Part shown: positions 1-7,879 of the stretch, piece by piece
Position numbering within the stretch: the first letter of the stretch is position 1
Layout of the letters: each line of letters opens with the position of its first letter
From: JBGTSJ01 sp041940305
GTDB lineage: Bacteria; Planctomycetota; Planctomycetia; Planctomycetales; Planctomycetaceae
Reading direction: 5' to 3'
DNA: 64,000 bases
Assembly: GCA_041940305.1 (NCBI GenBank)
Contig: JBGTSJ010000007.1
Coordinates: 1 to 64,000, forward strand
Program-made: the position numbers and the translations under genes
The notes under the pieces: generated by a model
What the model saw: the letters and a program-made list of their open reading frames with translations, nothing else
Told to the model about the DNA's origin: nothing
The model's database searches: none

Positions 1-806
1 TTCGCCATTAGCTTGTGGATGACCGCCACGACCGCTTCCGGGATGCGGTCGTTAATGCGCCGAGGGTCCGGTGGAGCGGATGAATGGTGCCGTTGCAGCT
101 TTTCCGTCACGCTGCCGTCGGGATACGGCGCCTGTCCGGTCAGCATCTGGTACCAGGTGCAGCCCAGCGAATACAGATCGCTCCGAATATCGGCCTTCTT
201 GCTGTCGCTGGCCTGTTCGGGCGACATGAAGTCCACCGTGCCGACCGTCATCCCGTCGCGGGTAATGCTGGTCTCGGTGGTCTCATCAAGGACCCGGGCG
301 AGCCCCATATCGGCCAGCTTCACCAGTCCGTCCTGACGGATCAGCAGGTTGGACGGCTTGATGTCGCGGTGAACGATGTTTCGCTCGTAGGCGTGCTGCA
401 GGGCCGCCGCCACCTGCTTGACGATCTCGATCGTCCGGCGGACCGGCAGCGTCCCGCGCTTGCGGACCAGCTCCTCGACGTTGAGTCCCTCCACGTACTC
501 CAGCGCCAGATACAGGTGTCCGTCGATCTGCCCGGAGTCGAACACTTTGACGATATGGTCGTGTTCCAGCTTCGCGGCCGATTGTCCCTCGCTGTTAAAG
601 CGCTTGACGAGCTGCTGGTTGGACGCCCGGTCCCGGGGGAGAACCTTCAGGGCGACTGTCCGATTCAGGCTGGTATCGAGCGCCAGATAGACGGTCCCCA
701 TCCCCCCCGCGCCGAGACGCCGCTGAATGACGTACTTGCCCAGTTGCTTGGGCTGCGATTCGGCCGGTGCGGTCGTCCCGGACTGGGCTTCTGCGTTCGT
801 CGCCAT
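1..806 (-). CDS. Serine/threonine protein kinase, PknB-like (3' part outside the window)
   Basis: Hanks-type kinase catalytic domain that would phosphorylate Ser/Thr on target proteins. Read from an ATG at 806, the first about 20 residues form a linker, then come the glycine-rich loop (RRLGAGGMGTVYLA), the VALK lysine, the catalytic loop HRDIKPSNLLI, the metal site written DMG instead of DFG (common in planctomycete kinases), and the activation-segment end MSPEQA followed by DIRSDLYSLGCTWYQML. The frame is open to the window edge, so any C-terminal sensor domain, membrane segment or repeat region is not visible. It lies 146 bp downstream of the small gene ending at 953 on the same strand. Family assignment is certain; substrate is unknown. 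Confidence 0.93.
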   Translation of the reverse strand, partial: MATNAEAQSGTTAPAESQPKQLGKYVIQRRLGAGGMGTVYLALDTSLNRTVALKVLPRDRASNQQLVKRFNSEGQSAAKLEHDHIVKVFDSGQIDGHLYLALEYVEGLNVEELVRKRGTLPVRRTIEIVKQVAAALQHAYERNIVHRDIKPSNLLIRQDGLVKLADMGLARVLDETTETSITRDGMTVGTVDFMSPEQASDSKKADIRSDLYSLGCTWYQMLTGQAPYPDGSVTEKLQRHHSSAPPDPRRINDRIPEAVVAVIHKLMA

Positions 807-952
807 CAGCACCTCTGGCGCCGCGCGCGACGTGACGGATCGTCAACCGCGCTCGCGGACAAGACGGGGAAAGCGTACCCCGTACTATACCCCGTTTTAG
901 GGCATCCGGTCAAAGAGAGGTTTGAAGACGCGCCGTGAGACCGTGAGGTGAT

Positions 953-1315
953 TCAGCCTTCCGGCCGTTTCGGCACGTTCGCAGCCCAGGGCATCTGCTT
1001 TGCCAGTTTCTCCTCGGCCCCGGTTTCCAGAGCCTTCAGCACCTCTTGCACCGTGCGGTGGAAGCGAATCTCGCGCTCCAGTCGCTTGATCGTCTCGGGG
1101 GTGACGTTGTTCGAACCGCGGCCCGCGCCGCCATCGACGAACCCGCCCTTCTGGTCGAACACCGCCCAATAGATCGTCCGTGGATGCCCTTTGGCGCCAT
1201 CACGGGCCTTCTCGGCCGCCCCTCCTTTCACGCGCTGGCCGTTGATCTGGAACAGGTCCGGCCGTTCGAAGATCACGGCGACGACGTTCCAGTCCTTGCG
1301 GCTGAACAATCCCAT
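953..1315 (-). CDS. Conserved hypothetical protein, about 120 aa
   Basis: Begins MGLFSRKDWNVVAV at an ATG at 1315. The reading frame stays open further upstream, but that part is low-complexity and looks non-coding, so the 1315 start is preferred. The protein is soluble, with no signal peptide or membrane segment; the middle has a beta-rich stretch (RTIYWAVFDQKGGFVDGG) and the C-terminal half is helical (TPETIKRLEREIRFHRTVQEVLKALETG). I do not recognise a named domain. It sits between the cytochrome b gene and the kinase gene on the same strand and may be co-transcribed with either, but nothing in the sequence gives its function. Confidence 0.65.
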   Translation of the reverse strand: MGLFSRKDWNVVAVIFERPDLFQINGQRVKGGAAEKARDGAKGHPRTIYWAVFDQKGGFVDGGAGRGSNNVTPETIKRLEREIRFHRTVQEVLKALETGAEEKLAKQMPWAANVPKRPEG

Positions 1316-1518
1316 GCATCGACCTAAGATTGGGTCACAGAAGGGAAGGGAGAATTGGACAGCAGGTGATAAAGGAAACAAAGACAGACTCTGCGGGGGG
1401 CGAACTCCGAGGAGAGGCCTTTTCCCATCTTTCGATGGGGGCGTCGTCCGCCTCAATGCTGATCTTCGTTGCCTTCGCGACCTTCTGTAATTCCCGTGCG
1501 CATCTGTGTTGACGGCTT

Positions 1519-3444
1519 TTACTCCCCGCGACCCTGACCGGCGCCGCGGACCTGACCCGGCTGATAATAGTCGCCCGCCATCCACCGCACCACCATGTCC
1601 ATTTCGTGTTCGGTCAACTGCGTCCCGAACGCCGGCATGGCATTGCGCTCACCGTAGAACTCCGCCGGATCTGCAACAAACGCCCGCAGCCAGTTCACGC
1701 CTCCGTAGCCGGTCAGGGGCACATTGCCTCCGTAATCGAAGGCCATCTCGGCCTCCCCCCGCACATGTAGATCATGACAGTCGGCACACGCGCTAAACAT
1801 TTCTCCCTTGGTCAACGTCTCGTCGCCGGCAAACAGCGCTCGGCCGCGCTGGACCGTCTCGTGGTCCGGGGGCAGCGCGTCGGCGCGGCCGCTCTGGGCG
1901 TAGAGGAACTCTGTCAGCGCTTGGAAATCCTCCGCGTTCGCCGGGTCCTGCAAGGCGGCTGCACTTTCCGCCGACCACTCCGCCATCATTCCGGACAGCA
2001 CCTCGGTCGCGGCCTCGCGCGCTTGCGGATTCGCGTTCTCGTCGTTGGCGATGTTCTCCAGAGGAGCGAAATGCGTCTTGAAATCCAGCAGGACCGACTG
2101 AATCCACTCGCGGCTGCCGAACGTCACCTTGTCGCGCTGAACGAGGTCGGCCAGTTCCGGACCGCGCGGCTCCATCGCAAACTCCCCCTTCATCGATGCC
2201 GGCTGGTGGCAGTCGGCGCAGTACCGGCGAAACACGCGCGGCCCCTGTGTGAGCGGATCGTTCTTGAGCAGCTCGATCGCTCCCTGCGGAGGCACGCCGC
2301 TGGGGGACTGCGCCAGCTCAATGGCCCGCTCGCCGTCGATGTGCGCTTCCGTCACGGCGGCCCGGAACGCCCGGCCTTCTTCACTGTCGGCGAACCAGTC
2401 CTCGTAGATGGCCAGTCCCGTCAGGCCCCCCGCTCCCAGCAACATTAGAGACAAAAAGACGATGTTGAACGTGTGCCCCCCCTTGATCTTCGCCGTCAGC
2501 GGCATCAGCACCAGGATGCCCATCAGCGCTCCCGGGATCACCACGGCTCCGAACGCCTCTCCCAATCCCGTCACTTCCCCCGCGTGCGAGACCCACTCGA
2601 ATTTGAGGAATCGGAACAGGAACAGGTAATACCACTCCGGCCGCGCCGCCTCGTACTGCTCGGCGGCGTTGGCGGGGGCGGTGAGTTCGGCCCCCTTCCA
2701 GACGGCGAGGAACAGGACTGCTCCTAGCACCGCCAGACAGGCGATGCCGTCGCGGAGCACCTGGTCCGGCCAGAACGTGGAGTCCGGCGCCTTGAGCGGA
2801 TGCTTCACCGTGATGGCATGCCGACGAAACACATAAATATGCAGAAACAGGAACATCACCAGCAGCGCCGGCAGCACACCGGCGTGCAGCGCGAAGAACC
2901 GTGTCAGCGTGTGATGACCATACTCCGCGCCCCCCTGCGCCAGCTTCTGCACGGCCGGACCGACGACCGGCGTCGACCCCATGATCTCGGTCGCCACCTG
3001 CGTTGCGTAGTACCCCTTCTGGTCCCAGGGAAGCAGATAGCCGGTCAGCCCCAGACCCAGCACGATCTGCATCAACACCAGTCCCAGCCAGAAGTTCACC
3101 TCGCGCGGCGCCTTGTACGCACCGTCGATGACCACCTGGATCAGGTGGAACACGAGCAGGACCACCATGGCCTGCGCGGTGAAGTGATGGATCCCGCGGA
3201 TCAGCCATCCCAGGTGCATCTCATGCGACAGGTAATACACGCTCTCCCAGGCGGTCCGCGTGCTGGGGCTGTAGGCGAACCACAGCATGAAGCCCGTCAC
3301 CACCTGCACGAAGAACGTGAACACCAGCGTGCTGCCCCAGACGTAGCGCCACCGCGCGCCACCGGGGATCGGCTCGTCCAGTGCCTCTTTCATGAGGTCC
3401 CGGTAGCCGGTGCGATCATCGAGCCAGTTCAGAAGTCGTTTCAC
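1519..3444 (-). CDS. Cytochrome b6-type quinol oxidase subunit fused to two cytochrome c domains
   Basis: Membrane core of a b6f/bc-type complex that oxidises (mena)quinol and passes electrons to c hemes. Residues 1-215 are the cytochrome b N-terminal four-helix part with heme ligands H86, H100, H187 and H202; the 15-residue step between the last two matches cytochrome b6 rather than mitochondrial cytochrome b. Residues 225-365 are the subunit IV-like part with the Qo-site motif PEWY at 269-272. Two cytochrome c domains follow, with CADCH heme sites at 409-413 and 553-557, so b6, subunit IV and a di-heme c are one 641-residue chain. The Rieske gene is 222 bp upstream on the same strand, completing the complex. 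The fused c domains probably replace cytochrome f/c1. Assignment of domains is firm; the quinone type is inferred. Confidence 0.95.
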   Translation of the reverse strand: MKRLLNWLDDRTGYRDLMKEALDEPIPGGARWRYVWGSTLVFTFFVQVVTGFMLWFAYSPSTRTAWESVYYLSHEMHLGWLIRGIHHFTAQAMVVLLVFHLIQVVIDGAYKAPREVNFWLGLVLMQIVLGLGLTGYLLPWDQKGYYATQVATEIMGSTPVVGPAVQKLAQGGAEYGHHTLTRFFALHAGVLPALLVMFLFLHIYVFRRHAITVKHPLKAPDSTFWPDQVLRDGIACLAVLGAVLFLAVWKGAELTAPANAAEQYEAARPEWYYLFLFRFLKFEWVSHAGEVTGLGEAFGAVVIPGALMGILVLMPLTAKIKGGHTFNIVFLSLMLLGAGGLTGLAIYEDWFADSEEGRAFRAAVTEAHIDGERAIELAQSPSGVPPQGAIELLKNDPLTQGPRVFRRYCADCHQPASMKGEFAMEPRGPELADLVQRDKVTFGSREWIQSVLLDFKTHFAPLENIANDENANPQAREAATEVLSGMMAEWSAESAAALQDPANAEDFQALTEFLYAQSGRADALPPDHETVQRGRALFAGDETLTKGEMFSACADCHDLHVRGEAEMAFDYGGNVPLTGYGGVNWLRAFVADPAEFYGERNAMPAFGTQLTEHEMDMVVRWMAGDYYQPGQVRGAGQGRGE

Positions 3445-3488
3445 CGAGGCGCTCCCATGCGCAGACTGGAATCACTGCAGAGGAATCT

Positions 3489-3650
3489 GGAACAGGAGGA
3501 AACGGAGGGAACAGAGGAGTTAAAGTTGCTCAGGCCATTCGATGGGGCTGGATCACCGGCGACTGGCGGCGCAATTCAAGAAACCAGGCAGTAGCCAATC
3601 TGGTGAACCCACGGACGGAATCTTCTCCGTTTCCTCTGTTTCCTCCTGTC
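3489..3650. repeat. Inverted pair of purine-rich repeats (family B) between Rieske and cytochrome b genes
   Basis: The left arm at 3489-3519 reads GGAACAGGAGGAAACGGAGG and onward; the right arm at 3621-3650 is its approximate reverse complement. Similar arms recur at 6777-6928 (again as an inverted pair) and 31236-31267. They lie in spacers and could fold in the transcript between two genes of one complex. Confidence 0.7.
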
Positions 3651-3666
3651 AGGCCCTTTCGTCACT

Positions 3667-4263
3667 TCAAATCGGCACTCGTTCCTGTATGCCCGCCCGG
3701 TACTTCTGGTACTTGACCCAGACCATGTCGTTCTCGTCCACCCTGCACTCCAGTGAGTCCATGTCGCGCGGCGGAACGTTGTTGGTGCGCTCGCCGGTCA
3801 GGCTGAACGCGCTCTCATGGCACGGACAAACAAACTGCTGCTTTTCCCCTTCGTACTTCACGGTGCACCCCAGGTGCGGGCAGCGCGAGTTGAAGCAACT
3901 GATCTCGTCCCCGTTCTGCTGCAGGTAGACCGATCCCACTTCAGCGTCCGGAAACTTGTTCCAGAAGTCCTGAACGTCGGCGATCACCTTGAACGAACGC
4001 GGCGACCCGTCCGCCGCCAGCGCGGCTTTAGGGGCAATCCGGATGTACCCGTCCGGATCGATCGCGTCTCCCGTCATGCCGACGGCCCGCTTCTTCCGGG
4101 TGAGCGGATCGAGGAAGAACATTACGGCCGCGCCCAGCGGCACGAATCCCACGGTCGAACCGACCACAAACGCCACCGCGCGGCTGAGGAAGCCGCGCCG
4201 CGGCAGCGTGCTGATCTCCTGCGACTCCGGAGCGGGAGGGCGCGGTTTGGATGAATCCTTCAT
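3667..4263 (-). CDS. Rieske [2Fe-2S] iron-sulfur protein of the b6/c complex
   Basis: High-potential iron-sulfur subunit that accepts the first electron from quinol at the Qo site and delivers it to cytochrome c. The cluster-binding boxes are CPHLGC and CPCHESAF, about 16 residues apart. A twin-arginine-like segment (LPRRGFLSRAVAFVVGSTVGF) followed by a hydrophobic helix forms the uncleaved N-terminal anchor. The start at 4263 is chosen because GGGAG lies 7 bases before the ATG; the open frame extends 27 codons further upstream without coding character. It is followed by the cytochrome b fusion gene, as expected for a single operon. Confidence 0.95.
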   Translation of the reverse strand: MKDSSKPRPPAPESQEISTLPRRGFLSRAVAFVVGSTVGFVPLGAAVMFFLDPLTRKKRAVGMTGDAIDPDGYIRIAPKAALAADGSPRSFKVIADVQDFWNKFPDAEVGSVYLQQNGDEISCFNSRCPHLGCTVKYEGEKQQFVCPCHESAFSLTGERTNNVPPRDMDSLECRVDENDMVWVKYQKYRAGIQERVPI

Positions 4264-4451
4264 AGGTGGACTCCCTTGCGGGTGATGGATCGCCTGCTGT
4301 GCCGACGCGCCAGGCTGCGGTGCCCGCAATAGCGGGTGGGCCAATGACCGTCGGCTTGGATCTCTGAGGCCGCCGCAGCCGTTCCGCGGGAGCGGAAACC
4401 GCCGGGCGATGGGGTGGGACGTTTCTCAGGAGGGATTGCCGGTCGCCGCAC

Positions 4452-5447
4452 TCAAACCGTTGTGGCGTCCAGCGACGTCTGCATGGCTTTGAGGACGCTC
4501 GACTGCGCGCTCGCCAGCGGTCCGGGCAAAGTTGCTCCGGCCGCCTGCTTGTGGCCCCCTCCGCCGAACTGCTCGGCGATGCGGGCCACGTTCACCGGGC
4601 CGCGGCTGCGGAAGCTGGCCTTGATCTGACCCGTCCGCTGCTCCACCAGGATGAACGCGCATTCCACCCCGTCGACGCGCAGACAATCGTTGACGAGGTC
4701 TTCCGTGTCCGTAGGATGAGCTCCGGTCTCACCGTAATCCTTCATCAGTACGAACGTGTGTCCTAGCCGTCCGCCAAACTCAAACTGAATCCGGCTCAAC
4801 ACCAGGGAATGCAGCTTCAGCCGGGCGGCCGACGAGCGCTCGTACAACTCTCGATATAGTACGTTTGGCCGCGCACCACCGTCAATCAGCCGCGCTGCAG
4901 TCCGCAGTGTGCGGCTGTCAGTATTCGAGAACCGGAACCAGCCGGTGTCCGTTGCGATGGCGCAGAACAGGGCGTCAGCCGCGTGTCCCGTCGGCTGAAC
5001 TCCGAGGAACTCCGCCAGCTCCGTAATCAGCACACCGGTCGCCGAGGCGGAGACGTCCTTGAATTCGGTGGCTCCCAGGTCGTCGCCGCTCACGTGGTGA
5101 TCGATCACCACCTTCCGGGCGGCGGTCTGCTTGAGGACCTGATCGACATCGGGAAGCTGCTGCCAGGCGCTGGTGTCCACCACGACGTGCACGTCCACAT
5201 CCAGCGCCTCTTCGACGCTGATGCCGTCCTTCAGCTTGCGGACGCGCCCTTCCGGATCAAGAAACTCGATATGCTTCGCGGCTGCCGACGGATTGGCGAT
5301 CCGTACCGACTTGCCGAGCGATTCGAGTACCGACAGCAGTCCCAGTTCGGAGCCGATCGCATCCGCATCGGGCCGCACATGGCTGGAGATCAGGAACCGC
5401 TCTCCGGCGTCGATGATCTTGCGGAGCGGCGTCCAGTCGAGCGGCAT
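4452..5447 (-). CDS. DHH/DHHA1 phosphoesterase, NrnA-like (oligoribonuclease / pAp phosphatase)
   Basis: Cytoplasmic Mn-dependent enzyme expected to degrade nanoRNA to mononucleotides and/or hydrolyse 3'-phosphoadenosine 5'-phosphate. The DHH domain shows SSHVRPDADAIGSELGL (metal site), VVVDTS, the signature VVIDHHVSGDD and IATDTGWFRF. The C-terminal DHHA1 domain carries GGGGHKQAAG, the substrate-binding loop. The ATG at 5447 is preferred over the in-frame GTG at 5471 because GGAG lies five bases before it. The 331-residue length fits NrnA. A pAp phosphatase role would fit the sulfotransferase at 18354, whose by-product is pAp, but that link is only inference. Confidence 0.9.
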   Translation of the reverse strand: MPLDWTPLRKIIDAGERFLISSHVRPDADAIGSELGLLSVLESLGKSVRIANPSAAAKHIEFLDPEGRVRKLKDGISVEEALDVDVHVVVDTSAWQQLPDVDQVLKQTAARKVVIDHHVSGDDLGATEFKDVSASATGVLITELAEFLGVQPTGHAADALFCAIATDTGWFRFSNTDSRTLRTAARLIDGGARPNVLYRELYERSSAARLKLHSLVLSRIQFEFGGRLGHTFVLMKDYGETGAHPTDTEDLVNDCLRVDGVECAFILVEQRTGQIKASFRSRGPVNVARIAEQFGGGGHKQAAGATLPGPLASAQSSVLKAMQTSLDATTV

Positions 5448-5739
5448 GATTTCTCCGTTTCCGGTTTGCACGATTCTCCGGCGAGCCTCGCAGACTTCGC
5501 CGATGGATTGCGTTGCAGCATACCGGACCGGCCGGCGTCTGTCTCTGTTCGCCGGGCGGCTGTGCGGTCAACTGAGGCGTGGACCGGCCGCGCACTGCCT
5601 GCGCAGCTGCAAGTCGGTGCGACCTCGACCTCGCCAACCGCGAGTTGTCGGCAGTCGTGTCGTTCCTCCAATGAGCCTCAGCGTCCGGGGCCGGCCCCAT
5701 CGAGGATTCGCCGCGGGGGAGGATCGACCGGTTCAGCAC

Positions 5740-6681
5740 TCAGGCCGACAGTTCATCGCGCGCCCGCTCCAGCATCGTTTTCGTGCGACGGATGCCCTCG
5801 TACTCGTCGAGCTGGCCACCCTCGTACTCGATGCCGACGTAGCCGCGATACCCGGCATCCACCACGATCTTCATCATCTTGAGGTAGTCGATCTCGCGTT
5901 CTCCGGCGGTCGTGACGAGCGGACGGTCCTCGGGGAAGTCGTACGATTTCGCGCTCACGGCCTGGGCGAACGGCATGAGTTCCTCGACGCCTTTGTAGAC
6001 GTCGTACCACTCGCCGTTGCCGAGGTTGAAGTTGCCAAAGTCGGGGAGCGTGCCGCAGTGCGGGTGATCGACACGGCGCATCACGGACGCCAGCCATTCG
6101 CCGTTGGAAGAGAGGCCGCCGTGGTTCTCGACGATGACGTTGAGCTGATGGTCTTCGGCGAAGAGCGTGAGAGCGTGGAGTCCGTCGGCGGCGAGAGCGA
6201 GCTGCTCCTCGTACGTGCCACTGCTGGCCGCGTTGACGCGGATGGAGTGGCAGTTGAGGAAGGCGGCGGCTTCGACCCACTTCTTATGGTTGTCCACGGC
6301 CTCGCGACGCTTGGCCTCGTCGGGATCGCCAAGATGTCCCTCGCCGTCGCACATGATCAGCAGGCTGCGGACGCCGTGGTCCTCGCAGCGCTGCTTCATG
6401 TCCGCCAGGTACCCCTGGTCCTTCGCCTTGTCCTTGAAGAACTGGTTGACGTACTCGACCGCATCGATCCCGAATTCCTCCTTCGCCGTCTTCGCGAAGT
6501 CGAGGTGGTCCAGCTTGCCGCCGAAGATCTCCTTGTTGAGCGACCATTCCGCGAGAGAGATCATGTACAGCGGGTCTTTGTCCGCGGCGCGGGCGGAAAG
6601 ACCTGCGGCGGACAGGGATGCGGCGCCGGCGAGCGCGGCGGATGTCTGCAGGAAGTCGCGACGGTTGTATTGGGCGGGCAT
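5740..6681 (-). CDS. Tat-exported sugar phosphate isomerase/epimerase-like TIM-barrel protein
   Basis: Xylose isomerase/AP endonuclease 2-like TIM barrel, a family of isomerases and epimerases acting on sugars. The N-terminus has a twin-arginine signal (NRRDFLQTSAALAGAASLS, cleaved near ARAA), so the enzyme is exported folded, probably with its metal. Putative metal and active-site residues lie in VIVENHGG, LPDFGNF and YVGIEYEGG. At 313 residues it has normal family length. An ATG at 6681 is preceded two codons earlier by an in-frame GTG; AGGA lies about 10 bases before the ATG. Planctomycetes encode many such exported homologues; the substrate cannot be assigned. Confidence 0.88.
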   Translation of the reverse strand: MPAQYNRRDFLQTSAALAGAASLSAAGLSARAADKDPLYMISLAEWSLNKEIFGGKLDHLDFAKTAKEEFGIDAVEYVNQFFKDKAKDQGYLADMKQRCEDHGVRSLLIMCDGEGHLGDPDEAKRREAVDNHKKWVEAAAFLNCHSIRVNAASSGTYEEQLALAADGLHALTLFAEDHQLNVIVENHGGLSSNGEWLASVMRRVDHPHCGTLPDFGNFNLGNGEWYDVYKGVEELMPFAQAVSAKSYDFPEDRPLVTTAGEREIDYLKMMKIVVDAGYRGYVGIEYEGGQLDEYEGIRRTKTMLERARDELSA

Positions 6682-6776
6682 GGACACGATCCTGTGGGGT
6701 GGCTCGGTGCGGTTGTGAGGATTCCAACATCATCGAGAACCAGCGGCAAGTCAATCGCATACTGCTCGGCGAAAGG

Positions 6777-6928
6777 GTTGAACAGGAGGAAACAGAGGCA
6801 ACGGAGATTCGTTGAGTGGGAAGCCGGCGGCGAATCCACCGCTGCATGAAGAGATAGTGCAAGCGACCAACCATTCGGCCTTGACGCGACAGACCCTCCT
6901 CCTCTGTTCCCTCCGTTTGCTCCTGTTC
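6777..6928. repeat. Inverted purine-rich repeat pair (family B)
   Basis: The arm at 6777-6809 contains AACAGGAGGAAACAGAGGCA; the arm at 6894-6928 is its reverse complement in type. They lie in the 424-bp spacer 6682-7105 between two divergent genes. Apart from these arms I see no gene or recognised site in that spacer. Confidence 0.7.
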
Positions 6929-7105
6929 CACTTCCCCCAACCGCAAAATCGGCACGGACCTTCGAATAGTTCTCACCCGCAAACTTGCGTCCGCGGGTCG
7001 ATTTTTGTGATCCGATCGGACCGGGTTGCGTTTCCCCGGCGGACTGCCCGGAGGCGTGTTGCATATTGTCAACAGACCCAGGAGGGGGCGAAAGCGAGGC
7101 GGGCG

Positions 7106-7723
7106 ATGATGGATATTCTTCAGCAGTGGTTCTCGTGGCCGACACTGCCGTTCTCAGTGTTGTTGACGGCGGTAGTTGGCTACTGGCTGATGGTGATTGT
7201 CGGCGCGTTTGACCTCGACTTTCTGGACTTCGACCTGGACGTCGAACCCGGCCTGGACGGCCACGAATCGGTGTTTGACTGGGGCCTGGTCGGCCTCAGG
7301 TGGTTCAACCTCGGCGATGTGCCGTTGATGGTGTGGGTCAGCGCGTTCGCACTGCCGGCGTGGCTGGCATCGACCGCATTCGACAAGCGACTGGCGGACC
7401 CGACAACGCAGGAGATCATCGTCGCGGTGCTGCGGGACATCGGCATCGGCCTGGTGGCGGCGAAAGTCATCACCACGCCGCTGAAAGGCAAACTCAAACT
7501 GGTCGAGCCGAACCTCGTGGAAGACATGATCGGCCGGTCCTGCGTGATAACCAGCCTGCAGGCGACGCCTGACTTCGGACAGGCCCAATGTCAGGCCGAG
7601 GGAGCACCGTTAATGCTCAACGTCCGGGCGGTCGAGGGAGCGATCCCCAAAGGAGAACGAGCCGAAATCGTCGACTACTCCGCCGAACAGCGGGTGTACT
7701 TCGTACGCAGCCAGTCGGTTTAG
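7106..7723 (+). CDS. yqiJ-like: YqiJ-like membrane protein with C-terminal OB fold (NfeD-related)
   Basis: Partner protein of flotillins. Residues 1-100 hold an N-terminal hydrophobic segment (LPFSVLLTAVVGYWLMVIVGAF), an acidic DLDFLDFDLDVEPGLDGH loop, and a second membrane span (VPLMVWVSAFALPAWLA); a third helix lies near VLRDIGIGLVAAKVI. The C-terminal about 70 residues (LVEDMIGRSCVITS to EQRVYFVRS) look like the small beta-barrel OB domain of YqiJ/NfeD proteins. The length of 205 aa matches E. coli YqiJ. The start at 7106 has GGAGGGGG about 18 bases upstream; an ATG directly follows at 7109. The flotillin gene follows, the same order as yqiJ-yqiK. Confidence 0.8.
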   Translation: MMDILQQWFSWPTLPFSVLLTAVVGYWLMVIVGAFDLDFLDFDLDVEPGLDGHESVFDWGLVGLRWFNLGDVPLMVWVSAFALPAWLASTAFDKRLADPTTQEIIVAVLRDIGIGLVAAKVITTPLKGKLKLVEPNLVEDMIGRSCVITSLQATPDFGQAQCQAEGAPLMLNVRAVEGAIPKGERAEIVDYSAEQRVYFVRSQSV

Positions 7724-7742
7724 AACCCATCACTGAAAAAGA

Positions 7743-7830
7743 GAGGCCACGGATGACGCGGATTGGACGGATTCACGCAGATCAGATCCGCGTAAATCCG
7801 TCCAATCCGCGTCATCTGCGGCCCCTTTGA
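7743..7830. repeat. Palindromic intergenic repeat, family A (GGATGACGCGGAT type)
   Basis: Left arm GGCCACGGATGACGCGGAT and right arm ATCCGCGTCATCTGCGGCCC are near reverse complements around a loop that repeats GATCnGATC-like text. The element fills almost the whole yqiJ-flotillin spacer. The same family recurs at 9971, 10484, 16203-16349, 34866-35096, 45921, 56965/57444 and 59446-59595. Confidence 0.85.
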
Positions 7831-7879
7831 AACGAATCAGCCAATCCCATCTCACGAGTTCTGACTCGGGCTTGAAACC

